The position numbers and the translations under genes are program-made. The notes under the pieces are model-generated. The model was not told where the DNA came from and did not search any database. It saw only the letters and a program-made list of their open reading frames with translations. Source: Cyanophora paradoxa (Eukaryota; Glaucocystophyceae; Cyanophorales; Cyanophoraceae). From it: a DNA stretch of 64,000 nt. Shown piece after piece: positions 21,300 to 31,832 of the stretch; the first letter of the stretch is position 1, and the number at the start of each line of letters is the position of its first letter. Where the stretch lies: assembly GCA_004431415.1 (NCBI GenBank), contig QPMI01000533.1, positions 248,001 to 312,000 of the forward strand, written 5' to 3'.

Positions 21300-24200
21300 C
21301 GCCGCTGGAGCTCGATGAAAGAGGCGCCGCCGCCGGCCCTTGAGCTTCCCGCCGGCGGGCCCGGGCCCCCCTCGTTGTCCGCGTGCCACGCCCGGAAGGA
21401 CGCGTACGGTCCCACCGACAGCCGCGGGCGCGGCGCCGGATCCGGGGCCAGAGCCGGCCCATCTTCTGGGGCTTCTGGGGGCTGCAGAGAAGCCCCGGAT
21501 CCGCCGCCCCTCGACATATGCATGGCGGCCGCGGCCGCCCCCCGGCCGACCGCGACGTGGCCGGGGCTCGCCTCCGCCGCGAGCCTGCGCCGCGCCCAAA
21601 GTTGACGTAGAGCAGATGTAGAGCGGAGCGGAGCGGAGCGGAGCGGAGCAGCTGACCTTAAGGCTTCGTCTACGGGGTACCCCCACACTGCCGGTCGATT
21701 ACAGTCAGCGCGAAACGGCATCGCGTAGGATATGAGACACTAATATTTCAGCGGCGGCGCCGGCCTCGCGATCGCGAACCGTTGAACAGGTACCGCTTTA
21801 AAGAAGGCCTCCGGACGACGCCGCCGAGCATCCACCCCGACGCGACCCCGGCCTGCGCGAGCGCGCGCGCACGCACGCCTCAGAAAGAAAGAGGGAAGCG
21901 GCCCGAACAGATCTAGATCTAGGTCGCGGGCCTTGGCTGTCACTGGGACGGAGAGGAAGTATACGACACTTAAGCTTAAGCTTCGTGTATATATTGTATC
22001 GAAGCATAAGATCTTAAAGAGATCTAGATCTAGACTCCCTAGCTGTAGGAGGAGCGGCGGCCTTGAACCTTTAAACCCTCATGATCTAGACTGGGGCGGG
22101 CCTTGGCCGTCACTGGGACGGAGAGGAAGGGGGCGACACTTACGCTTAAGCTTCGTGTATATTATATCGAAGCAAAAGATCTTAGAGAGCGGCGGCCTCA
22201 TGATCGGCCTCTAACCCTTAAACCCTCATGATCTAGACTGGGGCGGGCCTTGGCGGTCAGCGGGACGGAGAGGAACGAGGCGACGCGCTCCACGAGCTCG
22301 ACGGCGTCCTGCGCGAGCTCCACCGCCCTCTGCGGGCGCGCGCGCGCGGGGCTGTGAGCTCGAGCCAAGTGAAGCTCTATATATACAGCTCGATCGCGAT
22401 CCTTAAGGCGCGATCTGCTCTGATGAGCGAAGCTTAAGCACATTTTAAGCTCTACAAAATTTAAAGCGAAGCTCTATACAGCTCGACCCAAACATCCCTC
22501 TGCAGGCGCGGGGCTGTGAGCGAAGCTCAAGCGAATTTAAAGCTCTAGAAAGCTAGACCCAAAGATCTAGAGTGGCCGGCCGGGCCGCGGGCGCGCGAGG
22601 GACTGTGGGCGAGCGAAGCGAAGTGGGGCTCTGTACAGCTCTATACAGCTCGAGCTGCACCGCCCTCTGCCGGCGCGCGCGGGTATGTGAGTGAGCAGAG
22701 CGAAACTAAGCTCTATACCGTAGTACAGCTCGATCGATATCGCGATCCAAAAAGCTATAGCGGCCCCCGCGATACCGATCGCGACCGGGCGCACCTGGGC
22801 GGGGCCAAAGATCTACATCCAGATCTATCAAAGATCTATATCATAGTATAGCCCGATCCAAAGAGCTAGATCTATATTGCGACCGGGCGCACCTGGGCGG
22901 GGCCAAAGATCTACATCCAGATCTATCAAAGATCTATATCATAGTATAGCCCGATCCAAAGAGCTAGATCTATATTGCGACCGGGCGCACCTGGGCGTGG
23001 TCCTCGCCCCAGTCGGGCAGGCCGGTCACCGCTCTGCGCGAAATTGATCGCGCACATGTACAGCGCGCACTTAGACGGGCGGACGTCGACGTCGACGTCG
23101 ACGCGGCGAAATCGATAATCGATCGATCGCGGGGAGGGTTCAGCGATAGTTATGGCGCTCCGCGCGCGGGCACGGTCCGGCCGAGCCGCTGGAAACAGCA
23201 ACGCGTGGCCATGGGGAGGGACCTATCCGCACAGGGCGAGGGCGTCGGCCCGCTCTTATAATCGCGATGAAGTTTTATTATAAGCGCTAGCGCTATAGCT
23301 TTGGTATAGGTTGTGCCAAGAGCGATCGCGATCCCGAGAAAGGGGCTCCACAGGCGGGGGCGGGCGCACAGGAGGGTGTCGCCGCCGGCGAGGGAGAAGC
23401 CCTCGAGGCCGCGCTCCGCGCAGAGGCGGTCCAGCGAGAGCAGGATCGTGTTCCTGCGCCCCCACGGCTTAGGAGCAAAGCTCAGGAGCCAGTACAAGCC
23501 GGGGCGCTGGTCGTCATGATCGTGATCACAGATACAAGCGCGTGCACCAGACGTGCACATACATATAAGCTTAAGCTAAGAGTCGCGCCCCCAAAGCTTA
23601 AGAGTATATAAGCTTAAGCTTAAGAGGGCTTATAAGCACCAGACGTGGACGAACGAGGACTCCTCCATCTGCCCCGGGAGTGCTTCGCGGTGCCGGTCGG
23701 CCGCCCGAAGCCGCTCGGGGGCGGGCTCTCGGGCCAGGACCAGCCCCGCGGCGCCGTCGTTCGGGCCGCTGTAGCCAGCGCTGCGAGCGAGCGGCAAATT
23801 TATGTTTACATCGAAATGCAAACGTTAAGGAACGTTAAGGGGCGGTCTCGGTCACCTCTGCTGGCTGCAAATGATGCGGAGGCAGATCGCCGTGCCGACC
23901 TCGCGCGAGCCCGCGACCAGCGCCTGCGAGGCGGCCGCCACGGGTCAGCTCGCACATTTAAATCTGAACAGAGACCTCATAATAGAGCTCATAATAGAGC
24001 TCATAAAGCTTAAACTTCGATTATAAGCGCGAGCCCGCGACCAGCGCCTGCGAGGCAGCCGCCCGGTGCCGGTGCCCAGCCGGCCACGAGTCAGCCTACA
24101 CATTTAAATCCGATCAGAGATCCAGATCTAGAGCTCATACTAGAGCCGAGTCAGCGTTTATATAGATCAGAATCAAAGATTAAGCGACGATTATTAGATC

Positions 24201-27200
24201 TAAAGTGGGCCAAGCTAAGCTCACCTCGCCGGCGAGGAGGCGGTCGGCGAGGGGCCGCGGGCACGTGCTGTAGAGGAGCGCGCGCACGTCTTCGCCCGCC
24301 CGCGCGATCGCCTCCCGCGACCGCTGCGGCCGAAAATCGGAGCGGAGCGGTTCAGAGCGAGGGCGAGGGCGAGGGCGTGGGCGAGGGCACATGTACGTGC
24401 AAATCTGTGAATCTAGATAGATGCTCAAGCGTGATTTAAAGATTATAATTCTTAGAAGCTATAGAAATATAGCTATAGAAAGCACATACTAGAGTTGAGG
24501 CGGCTTAAGCTTGTGTTATGATTCAGAGCGCGGAGCCGCCATGCATATCGTCAGGCTCATAGAAAGCTCATACTATAGCCAGAGCCGAGGCGGCTTGTAT
24601 TATAATTCAGAATAACGATATCGGTTAGCTTATATTTCGAGCGCGGCGGTGGAGCCGCCACGGCCAGGCTCATAGAGAGCTCATATTAGAGCTGATTAAG
24701 ACTCATGATCAGCTTATAATTGCGCTTTACCGGCGAGGGCGCGGGGACATGATAAGAGCGGGGCGAGGCGCGCCTGGATGACGGAGAGGGTCAGGTTGAG
24801 CGCCTCCGCCAGGACCCCGATCTGCGCGCGCGCCCTAGATCGGTGGGAATGCGAGGGGAGCGCCGGCGCCGGCGCCGGCGCCATAGGATCGGCGCCCCGC
24901 CCCGCCGCGATCGGCCGCGATCGATTGGGATTCGAAGCTGGGAAGGGAGCGCCGGGGCCGGCGCCGGCGCTCTTCGCGATCCGCGCACCTCGTCGAAGGT
25001 GTGGAAGCGCGGCTTGCCCGATAGCGCAGAGTCTTAACTATAGCTAGCTATCTCTCCTTAGGCCCCTTAGCCACCTTAGGCACCTTAGGTTCCTAGGCCT
25101 TAGCCACCTTATAATTGACTATCTCTCCTTAGGCACCTTAGCCACCCAAGCCATGGCCACCTTAAAAGTAGGCTACACATTTCACAGCGGACCTCGTCGA
25201 AGGAGTGGAAGCGTGGCTTCGCGATGCGGGCCGACGTGTCGTCCGTCGCCGCGATGCCTGCCCGGCCCCGGCCCCGGCCCCGCCCGTCCGAGGGGGATCG
25301 ATATCAGCGCCCGTCCGAGCTGCATGCGCAGCCGGCGCGCGATATCGATCGCGGCCACGGGGCGCACGGCGGACATGGCCCGTGAGGGAAGAGAGGGCCC
25401 TGAGGACCATCACCTGCGCGGGGACCGCTCACTGGGGCGCGGGGACCGCTCACTGGCGCGCGCGCTGTGAATCAAAGAGGCTCGCCTCGAGGAAGAGAAG
25501 CATGGCCGCGAAGAACGTGGCCCCGCTGACGAGGATCCTGCGCCCGGCGGGTCAAGCTCTAGACAGCGCCGCGGCCGCTAGCTAATGAAAGGGCGAGTTA
25601 TCGGAGGGCGGCGGGGGGGGGGGGGGGGGGGGGCGAGGCGAGGGCGGCGGGGGGGAGAAAGGGGGGCGGAGGGAAGGGCGGGGCGGGGGAAGGGGAGCGG
25701 GGGGGAAGGGGGGCGGGGGGGGGGGGGGGGCGGGGGGAAGGGGCGGTGGGGGCGGGGGAAGGGGGGCGGGGGAGGGGGGGGGGGGGGGCGCACGCGAGGA
25801 ACATGAGGCGCGTGGCAGTTGCGCCCGTCGCGACGAGGCTGCGGGGGCCGAGGGTCAAGGGGGCGTCCGGCCGGGCGCCTGCATATATATGCGCGCGCGC
25901 GCGCACTCGCGCTGCCGGTCGACGCGGATGAGGATGTGCCCGTCATCGGGGAAGATCGACAAAATGGAGAAGTAGCCGGCCTGATGATTATATATATTTC
26001 GAACCGATCAGAGCTCGACCGGGGCGCGCGGCGCGGAGCGGCGCACGATGCGGTCGAGGGCGTCGCGCCCCGAGCGGCCGGCGCCGTCCTCGCCGTAGCA
26101 GCGGCGGATCTCGTCAAATCCCGCCGCCCCGGCGTCGAAGTAGCCCTGCGGTAGCGAGCGCAGCCGCGGCCGCGAGCCGCCCTTCCACGGCCACCTCTCG
26201 CTGCTCGCGCGTACGATCGACGAGACCCGAATGAGGAGAGGAGAGGAGAGGAAATGATCGGAGAGGAGAGGAGAGGAGAAGAGAGGAGAAGAGAGGAGAG
26301 GAGAAGAGAGGAGAGGAGAGGAGAGGAGAGGAGAGAGAGCAGAGAGAGGAGAGGAGAACGAGGAGATTTAAATTATGCCAACGATGATCATGATCATATG
26401 AAGACAGGAGCCTAATCATGATCATGAGGAGATGGGCCTAATTATGCTCGAGGGGAGCCTGGCCTAGCTCGGCCGCGGAGGGGCGCATACGCATGCGCAC
26501 TTGGCTACGTAGGGCTCCCCGTGGTTCAGGGCGGCCTCCTCGATGTCGGGCGGCTCGGGGTCCGCGAACGGCAGCGCGTACACAGTCGCGCACAGCTGCG
26601 CGCACAGTCACTGAGTCGCCGGGAAAGTGTAGAAGCGGGGGAGGAATCAAGAGCGAGGATGCATATGAGAGCGGCGTGGATCGAAAGGATGGGAAAATAA
26701 ATTAGAGCTGAGAAGTTAAAGAGGTGGGCGCGCACCTGGGTGCGGGTGGCGAGCGATAACACTTCCCCCGCGCTCATACGCCGCGCGAAGACAATGGTGC
26801 CGACTGAGGCCCGCGCCTCCGAGTCGCACGCGTTCGCCGCCGTCTTGATTGGGATCGAGGCGGGCGCCGTGCGCCGTCATGATCAACACCCGCGCTATGT
26901 TTGAAATAGGATGTAAATACGATGTGGGCGGACCACAATCATGACGCGGTCGACGTCTTCGTGCTGCTCGGACCCCTCTCCGCTCTGCGCGCGCGCGAGT
27001 GCACGTGCGCGCACGTGCGTGAGCAGTCTTGATCATGATCATGATCAGGAGGCGAGTCATGACAGTGCACACCTCCACCTCGTCATCGGTCGCGGTCGAG
27101 AAATACCCAGACGAGCCCCAGTAGCAGCCTTTGCCGCCCCTGCGGATATATACAGCGCGCGCGGTCAAGTGAAGAAATTAGAGGGCCGCGCCGCGCCAGC

Positions 27201-28780
27201 CGAATTCAAAGGATAGATGGAGGGGCGCAGCGCACCCCCAGAGGGGACCCCCCGGGCTGAGCGACTTGAGGTGCTGGGGTACGTTGAGGCTCTCCCTCTG
27301 CGTCTTGGCCACCAGCCGCCCCTCCAGGTCGTAGACTGCGCTTGCTCAGGTGAGCTTCGAAGCCGGGCGACTCAGATGATTTTTATGATAAAACAAATTA
27401 AAGGCCCCGAAGCTGCACTGGCGCGCACAGAGAGCGAACTCGATCCCGAGGGCCTCGAAGATGTTAAGAGGGAAGGCGGTCGCCCTGCCTCAGATCAGAT
27501 CAGATCGGACCCGAGCTCGGATCAGATCAGATTAGATCAGATCAGATCAGATCAGATTTGATCGCACATGTAGGCGTCGATGCGGGGGTCGCTTGCGTTC
27601 GTGGTTGCTCGCAGTACCATGTCCCGCGTGTCGTCCCACTGAGGCGCCGGTAAGGCGGCAGAGGGGAGGAGGGGGGGGGGGGGGGCGGGGCGGGCGGTGT
27701 TAGAATAGAGAACCTGGGCATACGTGACCAGCTGCGAGATGCGTCAGTGAGGGGGGGGTACGGGTGCGGGAGGCGGGCCGGGGGACAGGAAGGGGGGTAC
27801 CTTCTGACTAAAGCTGAGGAGGTCGGTCTGCATGGCGATCGCAAAGCGCCGCACGTTCTCTGTGGGGCGGGGCCAGGGTACGCGTCACGCCCGGAGGGAG
27901 GGGGCGGCCGCGGGGAGGGCGACACGGGGGACCGGGGGAGGCGCGCGGCGGCTCGCGGGCGGGGGGGAGGGGGCCGGGGTGAGGAGGCGGGGATGAGGGG
28001 GGGGGGGGGAGGCGGGGGAAGAGGCGGGGGTGCGGGGGGGGGGAGGCAAGGGGGAATCGGGGATGGCGGCTATGGAAGCGGGGTTTATAGGGTGGGTAGG
28101 CCCTCGGAAAGGGGGGTACGCTCGCCTTCCATGTGATCCGCCTCGATCTGCTGGAACGACGCGGGGAAGACCGTGATGGCGATCGCTGTGGGCGGAAATA
28201 TGTAATTGCGATCGCAAGCCGCGCGTTAGGCGAATTCAAACTTGTTTGGAAGGGAGGGAAAGCTTAAGCTTTTTAATTTATCAAAGCCGCGCGATATAGT
28301 ATCGATATCGATGGCTTCGATTCGTGTCGGGGTATAGCGATGCGGCCGTGCGCGCGCGCGAGCGCCGCGGCGCGCCTGCGGTGGTGCCGACGAGGACGAC
28401 GACAAGGAAGCCCATCCAGAGTAGGCAGCGGGTTCGGAGGGATAGACTCATCCTGGGGCGAGAGCGAGCGATCATGAGTGGGCCGGGGTGGGGGGGAGGG
28501 GAAGGGGCGGCGGGGCGGGGGCGGGGGGTTGGGTTGGGTTGGGGGGGGGAGGGGGGGGGAGGGGCGGGCGTGCTCGCGGACCACTCGTCGGCGGCCGACG
28601 CGGCGTCAGAGACCTTGCCGGCGAGGCCGCGCCACCCCGACCGCCGCTCCTGCTCATGCGCGCGCGGCTGCGCGCCGGCGCCGGCCGCGGGGCGCCCGCG
28701 GCCGCCGCTTCCGCTTTCTCCAGGCCCGGAGAGCGTGTCGACCCTAGGCCTTCTCCCATCGATCTCGCGATCGTCGAGTG
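21300..28780 (-). CDS. Membrane nucleotide-cyclase-like (class III) receptor, many small exons; both ends uncertain
   Basis: Reading the minus strand from right to left: a membrane helix (LLWMGFLVVVLVGTTAGA, ~28400), then exons resembling an extracellular sensor region (AIAITVFPASFQQIEADH ~28150; ENVRRFAIAMQTDLLSFSQ ~27830; WDDTRDMVLRATTNASDP ~27600; VYDLEGRLVAKTQRESLN ~27290; GYFSILSIFPDDGHILIRV ~25940), a second helix (ILVSGATFFAAMLLFLEA, ~25520), then a cyclase-like region: EDVRALLYSTCPRPLADRLL (~24270, the linker helix), LSLDRLCAERGLEGFSLAGG followed by DTLL (~23390, equivalent to FD.L..hG.e.IKtiGDaym), TGLPDWGEDHAQ (~23010) and AVELAQDAVELVERVASFL (~22300). Those four blocks occur in the order found in class III adenylate/guanylate cyclases. 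The first metal-binding Asp segment is not convincingly present, so activity is doubtful. Exons are separated by AT-rich, palindrome-rich introns. Confidence 0.55.
21625..21655. repeat. (GGAGC)n short tandem repeat
   Basis: Pentamer GGAGC repeated about five times; no coding role seen. Confidence 0.7.
21925..22330. repeat. Three copies of an exon-end segment in the cyclase-like gene
   Basis: The segment CGGGCCTTGGC followed by GTCA and GGGACGGAGAGGAA occurs at ~21926, ~22097 and ~22244. On the minus strand each encodes FLSVP(V/L)TAKAR, the end of the AVELAQDAVELVERVASFL exon. Only the rightmost copy is attached to the complete exon; the other two are partial copies separated by repeats rich in AGATCTAGATCT and AAGCTTAAGCTT. 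Confidence 0.75.
22781..23001. repeat. 98-bp tandem repeat containing a copied splice donor
   Basis: GCGACCGGGCGCACCTGGGCG starts at 22781, 22879 and 22977 (98-bp period). Two full units are almost identical; the third runs into the TGLPDWGEDHAQ exon. On the minus strand each copy carries the exon end CGCCCAG and donor GTGCGCCCGG, so the array multiplies the 5' splice site. Confidence 0.85.
25600..25800. repeat. G-rich low-complexity tract
   Basis: About 200 bp of G runs with interspersed A and C, within an intron of the cyclase-like gene (C-rich on its sense strand). Confidence 0.85.
26230..26362. repeat. (GAGAG/GAGGA)n purine tandem repeat
   Basis: Imperfect array of GAGGA pentamers, polypurine on the plus strand, in an intron of the cyclase-like gene. 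Confidence 0.9.
27495..27560. repeat. (GATCA)n pentamer repeat
   Basis: Runs of GATCA pentamers interrupted once by GGACCCGAGCTCG. Intronic in the cyclase-like gene, next to the WDDTRDMVLRATTNASDP exon. Confidence 0.85.
27660..28120. repeat. G-rich low-complexity block
   Basis: Several G homopolymers and GGGGGT/GGGGCG words around small exons of the cyclase-like gene; generates long Pro-rich shadow ORFs on the minus strand. Confidence 0.75.
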
Positions 28781-28799
28781 CGGCATCCGTGGCCACCTG

Positions 28800-30317
28800 C
28801 AGCTGCGGGGTCCCAGCCGCGGCGCCGGCCTGCTTACGACCAGGATCAGTCTAGATCTCTCGGCCGGCGGTTGCAGCTGCAGGTGCAGGCTGCAGCCCGT
28901 CCGACGGTCGCGCATGTCAGCCGTTTTGCTCGCGAACCTTGCCGGCCTGCAATGGCGGCGGCAGCGCAAGACCAGCTGTAGGGCTCCCCTCAGCATCGTC
29001 GGGATCCAGGGCGCCCACTTCCCGAGCGCGCGCGAACTCCGCGGCCGGCATTCTGGCGGGGCATGCGCAGTGAGAGATTGAGAGCGAGCCCCTCATTATC
29101 AGGGCCTGATGCTACAGCGAGACCGAAGCTTCAGACCGCCGCGGCGCGTGCGCGCATGCGCACCCACAGTCGAATGGCTCGGATCAACCGGTAGGCCTAG
29201 GGCTCAGGTCGGTGCCGCGGCGCCGGCGTGCGGCCAGCATGCATGCGACTGGAACCGGCACCAGTACCGCGCCTCCGCGCGCGGCACCCGGCTGCCGGAT
29301 CCGGAGCGTTACGCGCAGCCGCGGCCGCCGCGGCGCTCTGCTGCAGGTCGACTCGCCGAGGCTGCCAACTAGTACTGCAGCTGCCGCAGTGCAGGCTGGC
29401 AACTTAAAAGCGCTCAGCGCTCAGCGCTCAGCGGCTAGTCGCCGGCTACTACAGTAGGCTAGCTGGGCAACCTGCCATGGGCTTTACGGGATGTTGGCAT
29501 GCCATGATGTCGCAGGCTCGCACCAACAGCTGCAGCCTGCAGGCTGAGGCAGCTGCAGCCTGCAGCTCCCTGGCCGCGGGCATGCAAAGCTCAAGACGAG
29601 CCTCGGAGGGGGTACGGTGTGCGCGCCCTGAGCACGTGAGTCACGAAGAGTCCGAGACGGACCAGTCACCGAGTCACCGACTCACCGCGTACCGGTAAGT
29701 TGCCAAGTTGGGCGGTAAGTTGCCGCCGCAACTTGCCGGTAACCGGATCGGTCCGGATGATGGTCCGGATCCGGATTCCGGAGTCCGGACTCCGGAGTCC
29801 GGACTCCGGACGCGCGCTGCAGGCCCAGCAGCTGAGGCTGCCCCTCGAGGGAGTCGAGGCTCGCGCTGGCTTCAAGCTTTAAGATCTTGAAATTCAATAA
29901 GCACTCGGCTTAGAGTCGGGTAGCTGTAGCCTGTAGGAGACAGTAGGACTAGATTTTTGACTCCGTGATTTCTTAAAAAAGCTTGCTGCCGCAGAGCACG
30001 TTTCTCTTGCTCGTCGTGCATGTGTAATATCATACGTATACGTATACAGCATCAGGCGCGGCGGTCTCGTAAAGCGGACCGGGAGGCCTAGGGCGTCATG
30101 ATCATGATCAAAGAATGGCGGCCCGCGCCGCCTCTGGATTCCCCGCTGCCCCGCGCGCGCCCCGGCCGCCGGGCCGCGGGCGCCCGGGCAGGCCGCGGCC
30201 GGGGCCCAGCAGCCTGGCAGTGCAACTTGAATGAAAGAGCTTAACTTGAATGAAAGACGGGGCGGGCCCCGCAGGGGAGGCCCGGGGGCGGGGGCGGGGG
30301 CGGGGGCGGGCCGGGGG
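28800..30317. other. Intergenic, palindrome-rich, no supported gene
   Basis: Holds the presumed 5' flank of the cyclase-like gene and the 3' flank of the NPHP4 gene. Rich in CTGCAG, GCATGC and similar palindromes, and contains a self-complementary array at 29770-29811 built from TCCGGA and GTCCGGAC words. No protein motif seen in any frame. Confidence 0.5.
29770..29811. repeat. Self-complementary tandem array of TCCGGA/GTCCGGAC
   Basis: The words CCGGA, GTCCGGACT and CCGGAGTCC alternate so that the whole ~40-bp stretch is nearly its own reverse complement and could fold into a hairpin or cruciform. Confidence 0.75.
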
Positions 30318-30957
30318 CTAGCAGTACTGGACGCGGACGCAGAGGCAGTCCTCGCTCTTGTCCTCCGCGTCGTTCACGAAGACGGGCACCCCCTCCACCC
30401 GCGCCACCCACTGCCCCCGCGTCGGCTTCGGGGGGGGGGGGGGGGGGGGGGGGAAAGGGGTATCGAACCTGCGGGAGGAGGCGCAGGCCGATGTACGCCG
30501 CGCCGAACGGCTCCAGGTCGAGCCTGGCCCCGGCCCCGGCCCGGATCAGGGGGGTACAGGGTACGGGCGAGCGCGTGGGCGGGGGTACCGTGTGTCCCGG
30601 AACTGGACGAGGTGGGGGTGGCTGGTCCGCGCGCAGCACGAAGGCCTTGCGCTCGCCGTAGGGGTTCTTGAACGATATTTTCTGCGCCCACCGCTCGCCA
30701 CCGCGGGGGTACGCGCGGCGGACGAAGGGGGGAGGGGGGGGGGACCTTGTTGCAGGCGATGCCGGAGGGTACAGCGACCTCGAAGGTCTTGCCTGCGCCG
30801 GCCGTTCGCGTCGGGGCCGCCGGGCGTGGGGCGTGCGCCGGGGGGGGGCCGGCCTGCGCCAGCCACCAACGTAGGGGGGGCGGGCGTTCGTCTAGATCTC
30901 GACGAGCCACGCGCCGACGAGCTCCCGCGCCGCGACGGTCTGCACCTAGCCTACCTT
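30318..30957 (-). CDS. NPHP4: Nephrocystin-4 (NPHP4), C-terminal exons only
   Basis: NPHP4 is a ciliary/flagellar transition-zone protein that gates entry of membrane proteins. Minus-strand exons, in order: VAARELVGAWLVEI (~30940-30898), TAGAGKTFEVAVPSGIACNK (~30810-30750), GERWAQKISFKNPYGERKAF then VLRADQPHLVQF (~30710-30600), RLDLEPFGAAYIGLRLLPQ (~30530-30474) and WVARVEGVPVFVNDAEDKSE then DCLCVRVQYC-stop (~30400-30318). The K-x-x-x-x-NPY, F-x-L-x-x-x-x-P-x-L-x-F, yIGLRl-P and vFvND-eDK-E blocks are typical of the C-terminal end of NPHP4. Donors are GTACC/GTGCG type. The large N-terminal part is absent: within the window the sequence to the right turns into non-host-like DNA, so the gene is either truncated or interrupted by the virus-like block. 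It implies a flagellated host. Confidence 0.75.
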
Positions 30958-31019
30958 CGCAGAAATTTTGGAACGCGGTAATTTGTGGCCACAGCCTCTA
31001 GACACCAGCACTGCGGGGG

Positions 31020-31830
31020 CTGCCCAGGGGGCATATACAACAAAGAGAACGACTGAAATAAGAAAACTAAGGCAAGAGCACTAAAAGCAACAAGACAAAG
31101 AGCCAAAATCGACAGCAGAGGAAGAGAATCCGAGAAGAGACGACGGACGAGAAAATCCGAGACGGAGATCGAGCTACAGAGTTAGAAGGCAAAGAAGAGG
31201 AAATAGAGAGACACGAGAAAGAGCTAGAACCAGCACCGAGATCGACAGTAGACGAAACCGACCAAGGAGGACAGAAGTGAGAAAGATATATCACAGGGAG
31301 CAGACAAGTAAGGGGAACAACAAGGCGATCACGAAGAGGATCCGGAGGCGGAGGAGAAGGAGCTCGAGGTAGTAAAGGGGAACGGCGCGAAAGCGGACCA
31401 GGGGGATCAAGAACATGCAAAAGGGCAGTCAAAGGCGCGTTAATTAAGTCTTGCAATATATATATATATACACGTGCACGGTAGAGCAACTTTCCACACC
31501 ATGCGTACTACTCAAGCTTGTGGTCTAGATCTACTACGGTATGCATATGCGTGACAACTTGTCACAGTGTATTCCCACATGCATATGCGGTTTCATATAT
31601 ATATATATATATATATATGTGGGCTCTTGCCAAGGGTCGAGCTCTCGAGCTTGCCCCTTCGCTGTCAATGCATTGTTAACCCTCGGAGGTTGATGAGTCA
31701 CGCGTTGCGGAGGTTGCATTGTTATATTGCATTCGGGGAGGCAGGGGGACTAACACGTCCAATGTACCCCCCGGGGGCCTCCCGGCCTCTAACTAGGCTC
31801 GGACTCTAACTGAATGCTGTACCCCCCTGC
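31020..31830. other. Transition zone: purine-rich block, (AT)n and GC-poor spacer
   Basis: 31030-31440 is strongly purine-biased on the plus strand and GC-poorer than neighbours. One plus-strand frame (~31065-31277) is open and reads as a highly charged Lys/Glu stretch without an ATG; the minus-strand 140-codon ORF is its pyrimidine-rich mirror. 31595-31618 is an (AT)n repeat. 31620-31830 holds GTACCCCC words like those between the next genes. This lies between NPHP4 and the first virus-like gene and may be the border of the insertion. Confidence 0.5.
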
Positions 31831-31832
31831 GG

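Noticed and set aside
25578-26117. Pro-rich minus-strand ORF of 179 codons
   Set aside because: Mostly translation of the G-rich low-complexity block; only short parts (near 26040-26150) look like real exons of the cyclase-like gene.
31067-31489. Leu/Ser-rich minus-strand ORF of 140 codons
   Set aside because: Pyrimidine-biased mirror of the purine block; composition alone explains the hydrophobic product.
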